From NCBI GenBank assembly GCA_031472005.1, contig PZJY01000013.1:1798001-1862000 (forward strand): 64,000 nucleotides of DNA. Direction: 5' to 3'. Below are positions 36,677 through 48,017 of this stretch, piece after piece (position 1 is the first letter of the stretch; each line of letters opens with the position of its first letter). The stretch is from Tetracladium setigerum (Eukaryota > Ascomycota > Leotiomycetes > Helotiales). The translations under genes were made by a program, and so were the position numbers. The notes under the pieces are model-generated. The model was not told the DNA's origin and ran no database searches. It saw only the letters and a list, made by a program, of their open reading frames with translations.

Positions 36677-39600
36677 TCGCTTGCAACACACATGATTATG
36701 ATCGAAAACCTCTTCCTTCTCCTCGACGGATACCACAACATCATCATCCTTCTTAGCAACTGTCGTGTCTGCGCCTAGATGTGACCGCTGTACGACCAAC
36801 TCAGCTAGAGCTTTGATGCTAGGCATACCAAGAATCTCAGATGTCTCTATCGTGGTAGTACTGAACGTCCTTGTGAGCCAGTTCTTGAGTTCGATAGCAA
36901 CGAGAGAATCCAGACCAAAGTCCAAGACTGGAACGTCGAGAGCAACTTCCTCATAGTCTATCGCCGCCAAGGCAGAGATCCTGCTGGCAATGGCAATACA
37001 AAGTCGTTTGTGAATCTCATCCGGTCCAAGATCGGCAGTGATTCCAAGATGCGCGTTGTTTCGATCCACATCTTCGGAGACGTTCACAGACGACTTTGCG
37101 GTGGTCGTCACATGGCAGAACATCGGGTTTGCGGATTCCATTGCGTTAATCATGTTTTTCACCGCAGTTCCTTCAAGCCCAGCAATGAATTGTTTGATGT
37201 CCTTCTCCCGGCACTCTGCGCTCAGAGCATAATCCAACAGAACGCAGAGCTCTTCCAAAGTCATGGGGATAACACCTTGTCGCGCCATGTGTGCGCGACG
37301 CTCTTCATTCAAGGCTGTTGAGCCAAACACCAAGGGCAGATTGAGTGACACAACGTGCGTGGGTTTGCCAGTTGAGCTTTGTGCAAAATTGTCCTGGAAT
37401 GCACTACCAGCTGCATAATTAGCCTGACCTCGATTACCTATGATTCCGGAAACAGAAGATAAGAGGATGAAACTCTCAGCTTTGTTAAAAGCTTCGGCCA
37501 GGTATTGAGTACCCAGCACTTTCGGTTTCAAGGCAATGTGGTAGTTCTCGATATCCATATTTTCCAATGACATGTCCTACATCTGTTAGTCTAGAAACAA
37601 TTAGGACTAAAAGAACAGGGCATCTCACATTCAAAACCATAGCTGCCTGAATAACTGCCTTGACGGGAGACAACGAGGAGCAATAGCTCGCTACAGCCTC
37701 CACCTGATCTTTTTTCTGCAAATGGTCAGCATCAGATCTGGAAAACCATTCTCCTCTATACTTACGGTAACATCACACTGCAAAGCATGGAACTCGGTTC
37801 CAAAATGGCTCAATTCTTCTTTTGTGGCTTTCAATGCTTCAGGATCGGCAGCTCGTCGAGACAGGGTGACTACATGTTTTGCGCCATGGCTTGCCAGGAA
37901 TCGGGACATCTCTCTTCCAAGATCACCTAAACCGCCTGCAATCACAAATGTGGAGTCTGAGAAGGAAGACGGCGGTAATGTGATGCGTGTTCGCACAGTC
38001 GTATCTGGGCCTGCTTCGAGGACAACTTTGCCAGTATGCTTTCTCGCTTGGATCAGGCGGAAAGCATCTTCGATAGACGTGATAGGCATTGCAATGATAG
38101 GAAAGACGGGTTTCACAACGCCTTGTTCCAGGAGTATGGCAACTTGACGGAGAGTATTTTGGGTAATCGCTGGGCGGTATGCGGTGATGAAACCCAGATC
38201 GAACGCAACGAGGGTGACCGACTTAGCGAGAGGCAACATTCCGAGTTGAGTGTTTTGGTAGATGTCAGCCTTTCCAATCTCAACAAACGTGCCCAGACTA
38301 GCAACACAAGCCCAGGAGTCAAGCAAGGCTTCGCCAGAGAGAGAATTGAGGACAACGTCTACACCTCGACCGGCAGTGAGACGCTGGATGCCAGCTTTGA
38401 AGGTCCGAAGTTTGCTTGAGAAAATATGCGTTTCCGGAACGCCGTAGACTTTCTTGATCAATTCTCTCTTGGAAGCGCTTCCAACAGTGACAAAAACTTC
38501 GGCACCAATGCTTTGAGCGATTTGAATGGCTGCTTGGCCTACACCTCCAGAACCGGCGTGGATCAGAACAGATTGACCTTTCTGCAAATTGCCCTTTTCG
38601 ACCAGGGCATAGTAAGCAGTCATGAAGACAATAGGAACAGATGCACCCTCTGCAAAAGAAAGACTGTCGGGGAGCTGGACCACTCGTGAAATGTGTACTT
38701 GGACACAACTAGCGAAGGGAGCGGTACCCCATCCGAACACCCTGTCGCCGACGTTGAAGGCCGATTGACAGGAAGCACCTACACGTGTTACCACGCCAGA
38801 GAATTCTCCGACCATCGAGTCGTTTGCCTTCATCTGTCCTAGGGCGACGTAGACATCCTTGAAGTTGACCCCAAATGCTCTCGTCTCAACTTCGATATCT
38901 TCATCATCAAGTGGTTGACTTGGTATTGGATCTTCAACGAAGACCATGCTGTCAAGAAGACCAGGTGTATCAACGTGCAACTTCACAGGTCGCTGAGGTT
39001 GTTGGAAGAGCGAATCCTCGATATGTTCCTTGCAATTGGCGGCGAATTCGTTGAAGCTAGATGATGGGAGAAGACGTGGAATCTGCAATTGACCCTCCCG
39101 ATAGATGTACTCAGGCTCGATGCCCCTTGCAATTTGTGGGGTGTCATGTTCGCTAGCAAGAACCATGGATACTATAGCACTGATAAGTTGTTCGCGGCCA
39201 TTGGAAATAGTTTCTTGCACATCGAGGTACTGGACGGTCTTCGATCCAATCTCCGCACGAGCGACTCTCTGGAAACCGGCAAAGATCCCTTTGGTAGAGT
39301 TTTTAACGAATTCCGCCTCAACTTGGCCACTCACCCAGAGCACATCGGCCGTAGTGAGGAGAGTGGCGACCTTTTTGAAGATTTCCTCTGTGGGATCAAC
39401 GAGAAGCCTGGTGCTATCAGTATGAATTAACAAGTTTAAAGGATATCAGCTTACGGTTCTGCGCCATCTTCAAGAACCACGTATTTCACCAATGGATCCG
39501 TTTTGGAAGGGAGTTCGGCAAATTCAGGAGTGTAGCCTGCATCACTTAAAGACTCCAGCAGTTCTTCGCTGAAACTCTGGTACTGGCTCTTCGTTTGTAC

Positions 39601-42600
39601 AGATGGAGCTGTGATGATTTGCAGTGGCCTCGAGACCTTGCCATTTGCTGTGACCTCGCTTGGTCGTGCGGTTGCTACAATTACCGATGATTGATAACCC
39701 AAGATGTCTGTCGCGAGCTCTAAATCTCCGAATCCCGTAGTCTTCATAGCAGCAGCCCATTTTTCCACTGTCAATAAAGGACTATCAACGCGTCCTTCAT
39801 GAGCTCCTACATGAGGGTGAGCCGACTGAATTCTACATGGAGTGAGGTTGACATACCTGCCCACCATCCTGTGGTTGAGCCGAAGATACAGTTGATCCAA
39901 GCCGTCACCTTTGTCAGCTCCATCAATACTATTCTGCCTCCTGGTTTCAGCAGCTTTCGGACGTTCTTCAGCGTTGTGGTAATGTCTGATGTCGCATGGA
40001 GAACGTTCGATGCCATAACAATATCATAGGTGCCCGCCTCAAAGCCTTGCTCAACTGGATTCTTCTCGATATCAAGTACCTTGTAGTCAATAATGTCGGA
40101 CCATTGCTCCAGCATGGGTTGCACTCTGCTGAAAAAGCCAGATGAAATGTCAGTAAAGGTAAAATGCTTGATCCCTATTCCATGCTCGCGGGTTACGGCT
40201 GCCAACGAGGAGATTGTTGCACCTCCTGTACCGGCTCCAACCTCTAGGACTTTCATCTCGGGGTTCTTGAAGCTTGCCGCGTGAAGATAGGCGGCTATAT
40301 GCTCATTCCCAGGTTTGCACCACATATTCTCTGCGTAGAACCGGTATAGAACATCGCCTTTCATCATGAGCTCAATTGCCTCGCGTTGCCCCTGAACAAC
40401 TTGTGCTAGAAATGGACCAACGGCGGTCAGTAACTCGATTTCTACACCGCTGTCACGAAGCTGTTCAAGGCAATTGTCGAGGCTAGGGCCAACGCTCAGC
40501 TTCGCATAATCATCGGAGATCTGATATCTCTTCATCCAGTCTACCAGGGCAACATGGTGCTTCTGAGTTGGTGTGAAATTGGCTTCCTCCAATTGGGTCA
40601 AGCAATCCTGTACATAGTGGCAGGCGATTGTCTCCAAAAGTCGGACTTTGTCGTCTTGTGACAGTGTACTCTGGGACACCTGAGGCGGTCCAGCGATCGT
40701 TTCCTTGGACATAAAATCAACATCGGCCTCCCAAACAAATTCATGACATCCTTGTTGACTCGATTGTTCGGGAGCGTCTGCTGCCTGAGACTCGCCAACA
40801 GCCCTCAACTCTGCATTGCGCATTGAGAGAATCATTTTCTCTCCTTGGTATACATAAGAATCGCAAGTCGCTGTTCGTGCACCATCCACTCTGACTGATC
40901 CTAATGTGGTCAACTTATCACCAGCAGCGGCGATTAAGTTGTTGGAGAGGTATACTTCGGAAATGGTTGTTGGCATCACGCCTTTGATGCCTGTACTCTC
41001 GAAAAGAAGATAAAGATGCAAGTGACAGACTGAATCAAATGTAGCGGCGTGGATTTGGTCGTTTGACATCCACTGAGATGGCATTACTGCTGCCACATCG
41101 GGGACTTGAATTGTTGCCAATCCCTCCATATCACCCAAAGACAAGTCTGTGAGAGCGGCAAACGTGGGCCCATAGAAGTTACCACGAGATCTCAACAGCT
41201 TGTAAGCCTCTGCACTAGTAGCTTGTCTCGTAGCTTTGGCTTTGACGTTCTCTAGCAAGTTGAGATAGGCCTGTCTCTCGGTATCGGATTCCCTTGAGCC
41301 CTCGACCTCATCTGTTGCCGCTTCGAACTCGATCTTGATTGATCCTCTGCAGTGCTCACTCCAAGTGCCATTTTCAGCGCGAGATAAAACTTTGAAGTCC
41401 TCCCATTTGGATGAGCCACGATCGTTGACGGCAGGCTTTAATGTAAATTGAATCTCGACGCTGCCGTCTTCCGCAAGAACAAGAGCTTTCAAGAACGAGA
41501 CATCTCGAAGTCTGTAGCTGGCGATCTTTGCCTGTACTTGACGATCAAGACTTATCTGACGCATAGCTTCAACGGCCATACACAGATATCCTGTGCCAGG
41601 AAACACTATAATTCCGTCGACCATATGATCTTTCAACCACGGTAATGCATCCGTCTTTAGTACATTTCTCCAAACAGGCTCCAATGGAGAGACATGTACA
41701 ACTCGCAGACCAAGCGTATCATGATTGCCATGTTGACGGAAGCGATGTTCTTTGCTCAGCCGTGACTCGCACCAGTACTTCGTGGAATGATCCCAGGCGT
41801 AAGGAGCAAGGTCAGTCACAATTTCCGAGCTTGGTTTACTGCTTACATGTGCAGCTGCGTTCAAGTTGACATTGTATCCCGCTTCGAATAATTTTCCAGC
41901 CAGTTCAAGCACTGTTGAGATGGCATTCCTCTTGCGTAATAGTACAGCAAAGTTTGAGTGCTTGAACCCTTCGAGGTTCTGAGACGCGATTGTTTGACTG
42001 ATAGGACCTGATAGTGCAGCATGAGGGCCAACCTCGATGATGAGATGTTGGGTTGAGACAGGCGAAGCATCTTTCTGCGCCAAGAGAAGATTCTTCAGAC
42101 TCTGGCTGAATTTTACTTGTCCAAGAAGATTATCAACCCACTGTAAGATGTCAGCGTTATCCTCAACATAAAAACAAGTAACTTACGTATTGCGGCCCAA
42201 AACCATCAGCCTTTTGCTTTCCAGTTACCGATGAGAAGAATTTGACATCAGGGTTCGAGTTGTAAGTTTTTAATCCAGCCATCGAAGCTAGATACTCCTC
42301 CGCAACAACGGCCATATGATGACTATGATAGGCAGTATCTACCTTAAGCTTGCGATTAAAGACTGAATCCTTTTGGTTGTCCAAGATAACCTCCAAATCC
42401 TCGATTGCTTCCGAGTCTCCCGAAATGGTAACACTCTGTGGACTGTTCACACAAGCCACCACCGCTTTGCCACTAGTAACCTGCGCAAGAAGTGGGAGGA
42501 CTTCAGCTTCGCTGAGACCGACAGCGAGCATTGCTCCCTTGGCCTTCAGGATCTTTTTGACCGCATTGGCGGTAAATCCACGATGATACGCAGCAGTGAT

Positions 42601-44893
42601 GGCGGACTCGTGTGGCAAGGCGCCAGCGGCATACGCTGCCGCCATCTCACCAGAGGAGTGACCCACGACAGCCTGAGGTTTGATGTCTAGAGACGCAAGA
42701 AGGTCAACAAGAGCAATCTGCAGAGCAGTGCAAGCCGGTTGCGAGACATCACTACGGTCAATGATTGACTCTTTTTCATCCTGCAAAAGAACCTTGGTGA
42801 GTTGCCATCCTGCGCCAAGGCCATTCAGCAACTCCTCTGATTTGAGTATTGATTCCCGAAATCTTGATTGTGTTGAGATGAGCTCCCTTCCCATTGCATA
42901 CCACTGAGCGCCCTGCCCAGAAAATACCATGGTGACCCGCGTTTGAGACGCTTCTTTGGTGGCGCGGACAGACTGTCCGAGTTTTGCAACCAGATCAGCA
43001 GCTGTGGATGCTACAATTGAAGTCCGCCATGGAAAAGCCGAACGTCGATTTATCAGAGTGTTGGAAAGTGCGCTCAGCTTGGAATTCTCCGGATGTGCTT
43101 CTACCCATCGCTTCGTGTTTTCAACCAAGCCTGAGACTGACTTCTGCGATCTTGCTGAGAAAACGTATAGTCGATCTTGAGATGAGTGGTTTGTTCCATT
43201 GGTATCCCCCTGTTTTTGATTCAAACTTTCCCCGTTGGTATGGCCGTTTGTCCCGTTAGTATGGCCATTTGTCCCGTTGGTATAGCCGTTTGTCCCATTG
43301 GTATGGCCGTTTGTTCCGTTGGTATAACCATTTGTTCCGATAGTATGTCCATTTGTGCCATTGGCATGGCCATTTGTGAGACTATGCTTGTTCAAGGTCG
43401 AAGCATGCGGCAGTTCAAGAATAGCGTGTGCATTGGCGCCGCCGTAACCAAAGGAGTTCACTGAAGCTCGTCGGATGCCGTCTGCATTTTCAGGGAACGG
43501 AGTTGGGGATAAAGGCAGCTAACATCATTAGTAGGATCTACGCGACGGTGGGAATGGCTTACCTTGATTTTTCTCTCCACGAGGTTTATACCCTCTTTCT
43601 CTTTCTCAAAGTTCAAATGCGGTGGTATCACACCTCTTTCCATTGCCAAAACAGTCTTGATAAGCCCAGCGATACCACTAGCAGATTCCAGATGTCCAAT
43701 GTTTGTTTTGACGGAGCCAACAACTAGTTGCTCGTGACGATCCTTGCCTTCAGTAAAGGTGTTGGCTATTGCTGCAATCTCAATCTTGTCGCCGGCCTGT
43801 GTTCCAGTTCCATGCGCCTCCACGTAGCCTGTATCCTTGGTGTCCAGCCCAATGGCAGCGTAGGTGGCTTTGATCAAGTCCTCTTGTGCAAATTGATTCG
43901 GTAGTGATATACCGTTAGTTTTCCCGTCTTGATTTGAACCCGTGTTGAGGATAATTGATCTGATAACATCACCGTCCCGTACAGCATCATCCAATCGCTT
44001 CAACACAACGCAACCGACACCTATGATTGTTAGATCTGACTTCAAGGGCGAGCTACAGCGCAACTTACCTTCTCCACGGCCATATCCACTACCACGATGA
44101 TCAAAAGTATAGCACTTGCCATCTTTATTGAGAACCCTGTCAAGTTTAGCAGGTGCCGTAGTCAAAAGCAGCTACTGCTTACCTGTTCATGGACATTGGT
44201 TGATAGAGATCTGGACTGAGAATCAAATTGGTACCGCCAACGATCGCCATTTTAGATTCTTTCGATCTAAGGCTCTGGCAGGCTTGATGAAGAGCTACCA
44301 TGCTTCCAGAACATCCGGTATCTAAGACAAAAGATGGCCCTCTCAGGTCAAAGACGTATGATATTCTGTTGGCCGTTATAGCTGTGCCGGTGCCTGTCAT
44401 CGAGTACGACTACCGTAAAATTAGCACATCCAGACATTCAAGACGGCGAATGATCGCTTACCGGTACGTTTCGGGTATCTTTGAAGATGTTGTTCTCATA
44501 ATCCTTTGTAAATTGTGCCATGTAAACTCCGGTATCTGATCCTTTGAGAGCGTTGAGATCCGTGCCCGCGTTCTCAAAAGCTTCCCAGGCAAGCTCTAGC
44601 AAAGTTCTTTGTTGAGGGTCCATGGCCTTTGCTTCTGAGGCCTGAATCCCGAAGAATCCAGCATCAAATTCTGCCATGTCTTGTTTTACGAAGTAGCCTG
44701 ATTTGGTGTTGTTACTTTCTACCGCATCGACGTCTGGATGATAGAACGCATCTGCATTCCACCGCTCAGCTGGCACTTTCGACCATGCGCTTCTGCCGTC
44801 GTGGATCATATCCCAAAATGCTTCGATATCATGGGCCTCACCAGGACCTCGGAAGCTCATGCCAACAATAGCAATTGGCGTTGTAGTTGCCAT
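34848..44893 (-). CDS. highly reducing PKS with carnitine acyltransferase domain
   Basis: Iterative type I polyketide synthase. Twelve exons (44893-44462, 44409-44183, 44136-44069, 44020-43563, 43518-42187, 42140-39857, 39806-39455, 39413-37766, 37715-37629, 37576-36585, 36534-35961, 35909-34848), introns 41-52 bp, frame intact: 3171 residues. Domains: KS 5-435 (Cys177 in DTGCSGS, His312 in EAHGTGT, His352 in NIGHLE); Asn-Gly-Thr repeat linker 444-491; AT about 590-900 (Ser683 in GHSSGE); DH about 975-1290 (His1011, Asp1208); C-methyltransferase about 1400-1650 (VLEVGAGTGG); ER about 1870-2180 (HAGSGGVGQ); KR about 2200-2480 (Tyr2350 in NYAAG); ACP with Ser2520 in FGLDSL; C-terminal choline/carnitine-type acyltransferase about 2600-3171 (His2890 in NEHSQIDG). 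All catalytic residues I looked for are present, so full reduction and alpha-methylation are possible. There is no thioesterase; the cAT is the likely release domain. Divergent from the glycosyltransferase. Confidence 0.94.
43231..43374 (-). repeat. 21-bp minisatellite in KS-AT linker
   Basis: About seven tandem 21-bp units encoding the heptad NGHTNGT or NGYTNGT (residues 444-491 of the PKS). Units differ by single third-position changes and one or two amino-acid changes (one unit has TIG, the first has HANG). The array is in frame, between the end of the KS (ANAHAILELP) and the start of the AT. Confidence 0.93.
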
Positions 44894-46274
44894 TTTGACT
44901 GATTCTATCTCACTTTCACCGACTTCTGGAAAGGCTGTGTTGAACAATCTTGAGACTTAAAAATTTAATTCGATAGGTTGTTGAACATGGGCTGAGGGTT
45001 GAGATTATAAGGGATATAAATTGTCAGACGATTCAGACGTCTTAACATCCCTACTTGGAACAACGGCTATGGAAGATATACAAAAGAGAAATGAGCTCAA
45101 AGCGGCATGTGTTTCTCCATCAGGACTGGTTCAACAAGGCCAGTATCCATTGTCAACTTGCATTCTCAATCAGAGGTTTACCAGAATGGGCTTTGCAAGC
45201 TGGTTACATCGTCACATCGTCACATCCTCTCATCTTCCCATCGAAGTAGCAGTACAAGAGCCCTGGGCATCAAAGGCCGGCCCGTCCACCGAATAGCCGA
45301 GATCCCTGTTCCTCCTCACTAAAAGATGAGAGAAATCGGAGGCCAAGTTCCACCTGTGCTGTGCCTCGCTTGTACTGTACAACTGCCTTATGCATGCTGC
45401 TGGGCTCCACTTTCCCGCTCGAAAGGATCCTACCTAAAGACATGCGTAATGATATAACGATTCATGTTATCAAACTGGCCCAAACACATAATGTTCAACT
45501 CTACGGTATTATATGAATGCAGTACTTGTGCTTTTGTGCAATATTGTCGTCAAAAGATGCATGTTTCCCGTGTTTTTGCGCATGATTTTATGTTCGAGTG
45601 CATACTATAATTACTGTATAAACAACTTTTTATCGTTGGGTATTTACAAAATAATTAACTCAACTGCCAAAATACCTACTTTTCGGACCCCAAGCTTCCT
45701 GTCCTTTAGCCTGAATTTCCGCGCTAAGTGCTGACAGAGTGGAGAGGTTTTCTCGATTAGGCCATGAATTGTCACGGATGAGCTCCCTCCTGTATCAAAG
45801 ACTACACAATCATGGTAGTTGTTGTTCTTATTCTTATATACAGGTTGAGAATCTAGTGATAGTATTCAATACTGTATGTTGCCACATCTTTGCTGCAGAG
45901 CTGAAATTTTTTGATTACTGTTCGAAATACTCACGTGCAATATGGAGGTGCAGCAGGCAAAGAGCCACACAGAACATACCCTCAGATTTCTAGCATGGAG
46001 GCGACCTTTGTCTTTTTTGTGCATATTTTCGTTGACTTATGGTACTTCTCCTCGATATTCATTGTCCTGGAGAAAACACTCATGTTCGAACAGGACTATG
46101 CACAGTACTACAAAAATGTGGAATAGACCAAATCATAACACATGAAAAGTGGTGGACAACATCATGCTGGCTTTTCCTTCGTGAGTGACTTCGATTCGCT
46201 TATGTAATGTCTAAAAGCTGACTGAGGCAGTCAATACGCCTACCTACATTGTACTATTTGCTTTCTTACTTCCC
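44894..46274. promoter_or_regulatory. divergent promoter, PKS and glycosyltransferase
   Basis: 1.4 kb between the PKS start (leftward) and the glycosyltransferase start (rightward). A TATA-like TTTATATCC on the PKS strand lies near 45011-45019, about 120 bp upstream of its ATG. The middle (45450-46130) is AT-rich and contains a short membrane-protein-like frame (45911-46126), treated below as a possible remnant. No transcription-factor motif is convincing. Confidence 0.55.
45911..46126 (+). pseudogene. possible remnant of membrane protein gene
   Basis: A 71-codon frame whose second half is hydrophobic and aromatic (VFFVHIFVDLWYFSSIFIVL), ending LEKTLMFEQDYAQYYKNVE. The spacing of an R..H.QY.G-like patch, a membrane segment and a Y..YY...V end faintly resembles the C-terminus of isoprenylcysteine or lipid methyltransferases. 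No complete gene can be built around it, so a decayed fragment or chance are both possible. Confidence 0.15.
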
Positions 46275-47630
46275 ATGCCCTTGGGTGCCTCTAAGAATCT
46301 TCCGAAATCTGATCTTCGCCACTTCCGGACACTATATATAAGCATAGTTACTGCAGGTTCCAACCCCGAGGTATGTTTAATATGTTTATGCTCCGCTCCC
46401 AGCCCTATATGCTTGTTCTTTCTTGTGATGGAGTACTTAAGAATGACATCTCAAACAGGCAGTGAAGAGGGGGATAACGAAAATGCTCCCTCTGTTGACT
46501 GTTGATACTCGCGTGAAAATAGTGCTGATCACAGACGAGCCAAAAGACAAATTGTTTTCTACTCTTCCCTCCTCCATCACACTGGTCACAACACCAAGAT
46601 CTTACACTCCAGCGCATGCCAAGTACAAAGCTCGTGCCCTTGAATACTTCCGCACATCATCCAAATTGGCCTCATCTGATTGGGTTTTGCATCTGGATGA
46701 AGAAACGGTGATCGATGCACACACTGTCAGAGCATGCATACAATTCATAGAGGAAGAGAAACAGTATCATCTTGGACAAGGAATTATCCTGTACAACTCA
46801 CATCGTTTTTGGGAGGCACGATTACCAACAATTGCAGATATACCGAGGGCAAGGGACGATTACGGGAAGTTCTTCATTGGGCCGAGTTGGGTGCATAGTC
46901 CTTTCTTGGGCCTGCATGGTAGCTTTCTATTGATATCTGGAGAAGTGCAAAATGCGATAGGCTGGGATACAAGGAGTGAAGCTGAGGACATGTGGCTAGG
47001 GATTGAGGTATTTATTTTCATGAAAGAAGTTGTTGACTTGGCAAAATAGCATGACGCTGACATGGACCGAATAGGCATGGAAGAAGAACTACAAGATTGG
47101 TTGGATACCAAGTATCGTGCGTGAACAATCCCCAAACAGCATCGTAGAGTCATGGAGACAGAGGAGTCGCTGGTTTGGTGGCATGCCCAAAGCGAAAGGA
47201 CTGCAGGCGAGGTTGAATATGACGCTTTGGATCTTGGAGACTTGTGGAGGCCCAATACTGTATGTATCTCCCATAAAACGATTGCTGAATTTATCAATGA
47301 TTTTTCATCTATCTCTTTCCATATCCCGAACCGCTGAAGTTGTCAACGAGGCTTGGCTGACAAGGGATATACAGCATCGCATTGTGGCGCCATCTTACTC
47401 TCCCCGTTTGGATGTACTATTTCCTCATCGTCACGAATGTGACAGACTTGTGGAGTATGATCTACGCATGCTTGGTTCAAGATGTTGACTCGGAGCTCGG
47501 GTTGCCAACAATTTTGTTTCACGCCATCTTCTATGCGCCGGCTGCCTTGCTTTGTAAATGGATTGAAGGTTTAGTAATCTTGTATACCATTGTACGACCA
47601 CCACAGGGCTTCTATGTTGTCGCCAAATAG
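46275..47630 (+). CDS. GT2 glycosyltransferase, egghead-like
   Basis: Membrane-bound family 2 glycosyltransferase; the closest known relative by sequence style is the egghead/bre-3 beta-1,4-mannosyltransferase, which uses GDP-mannose. Exons 46275-46370, 46459-47007, 47075-47259 and 47375-47630 give 361 residues, all in frame. The catalytic core has SIVTAGSNPEAVKRG, the acidic nucleotide-sugar motif WVLHLDEETVID, a YDFGQG-like HLGQGIILYNS, the acceptor-side LGLHGSFLLISGEVQNAIGW and EDMWLG, and the QRSRW motif (Q/RxxRW). C-terminal membrane segments follow (VWMYYFLIVTNVTDLW, TILFHAIFYAPAALL). The start is uncertain: a short upstream exon with an extra hydrophobic segment (TYIVLFAFLLPMP) and a 37-bp intron is possible. 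Divergent from the PKS, so probably co-regulated; I infer that it glycosylates the polyketide. Confidence 0.85.
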
Positions 47631-48017
47631 ACCAGCAAGGGTATGTGGAACGGTCGGTGACCACACACGGGGGCCAAGAATCAGATGTTCATAGCAAAAG
47701 CAACTAGGCAATCAGTATACATATCCAAGCAGAAACTTGCACGATGATCGAGATAGAGAATGAATCTAAACAAAGAGGAGTTTTTCGGGAGCATTAGATC
47801 TGATGATTTATATGGAATAAATCAAGTAAACAGACATCAAATTAAAGACCAAAACATGCGCCTCCGGGAAGAAAAGTGTTGGTTGACGCACAAGTATGGA
47901 TGAGGCGCAGATGAATTAGTCAGCATCCTAACAGGACCTCGCTCTTGATAGAAAGATAAGATGTTCTAGCTAAGTGGGAAGGAATCATTTCTTAGTCTAT
48001 ACTCTGATATCATAATT
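47631..48017. other. convergent intergenic spacer
   Basis: 387 bp between the stops of two convergent genes; AT-rich, with no gene or repeat. Confidence 0.5.

Noticed and set aside
41141..42083. Many open frames on the plus strand opposite the PKS
   Set aside because: They are antisense shadows of the conserved PKS coding exons.
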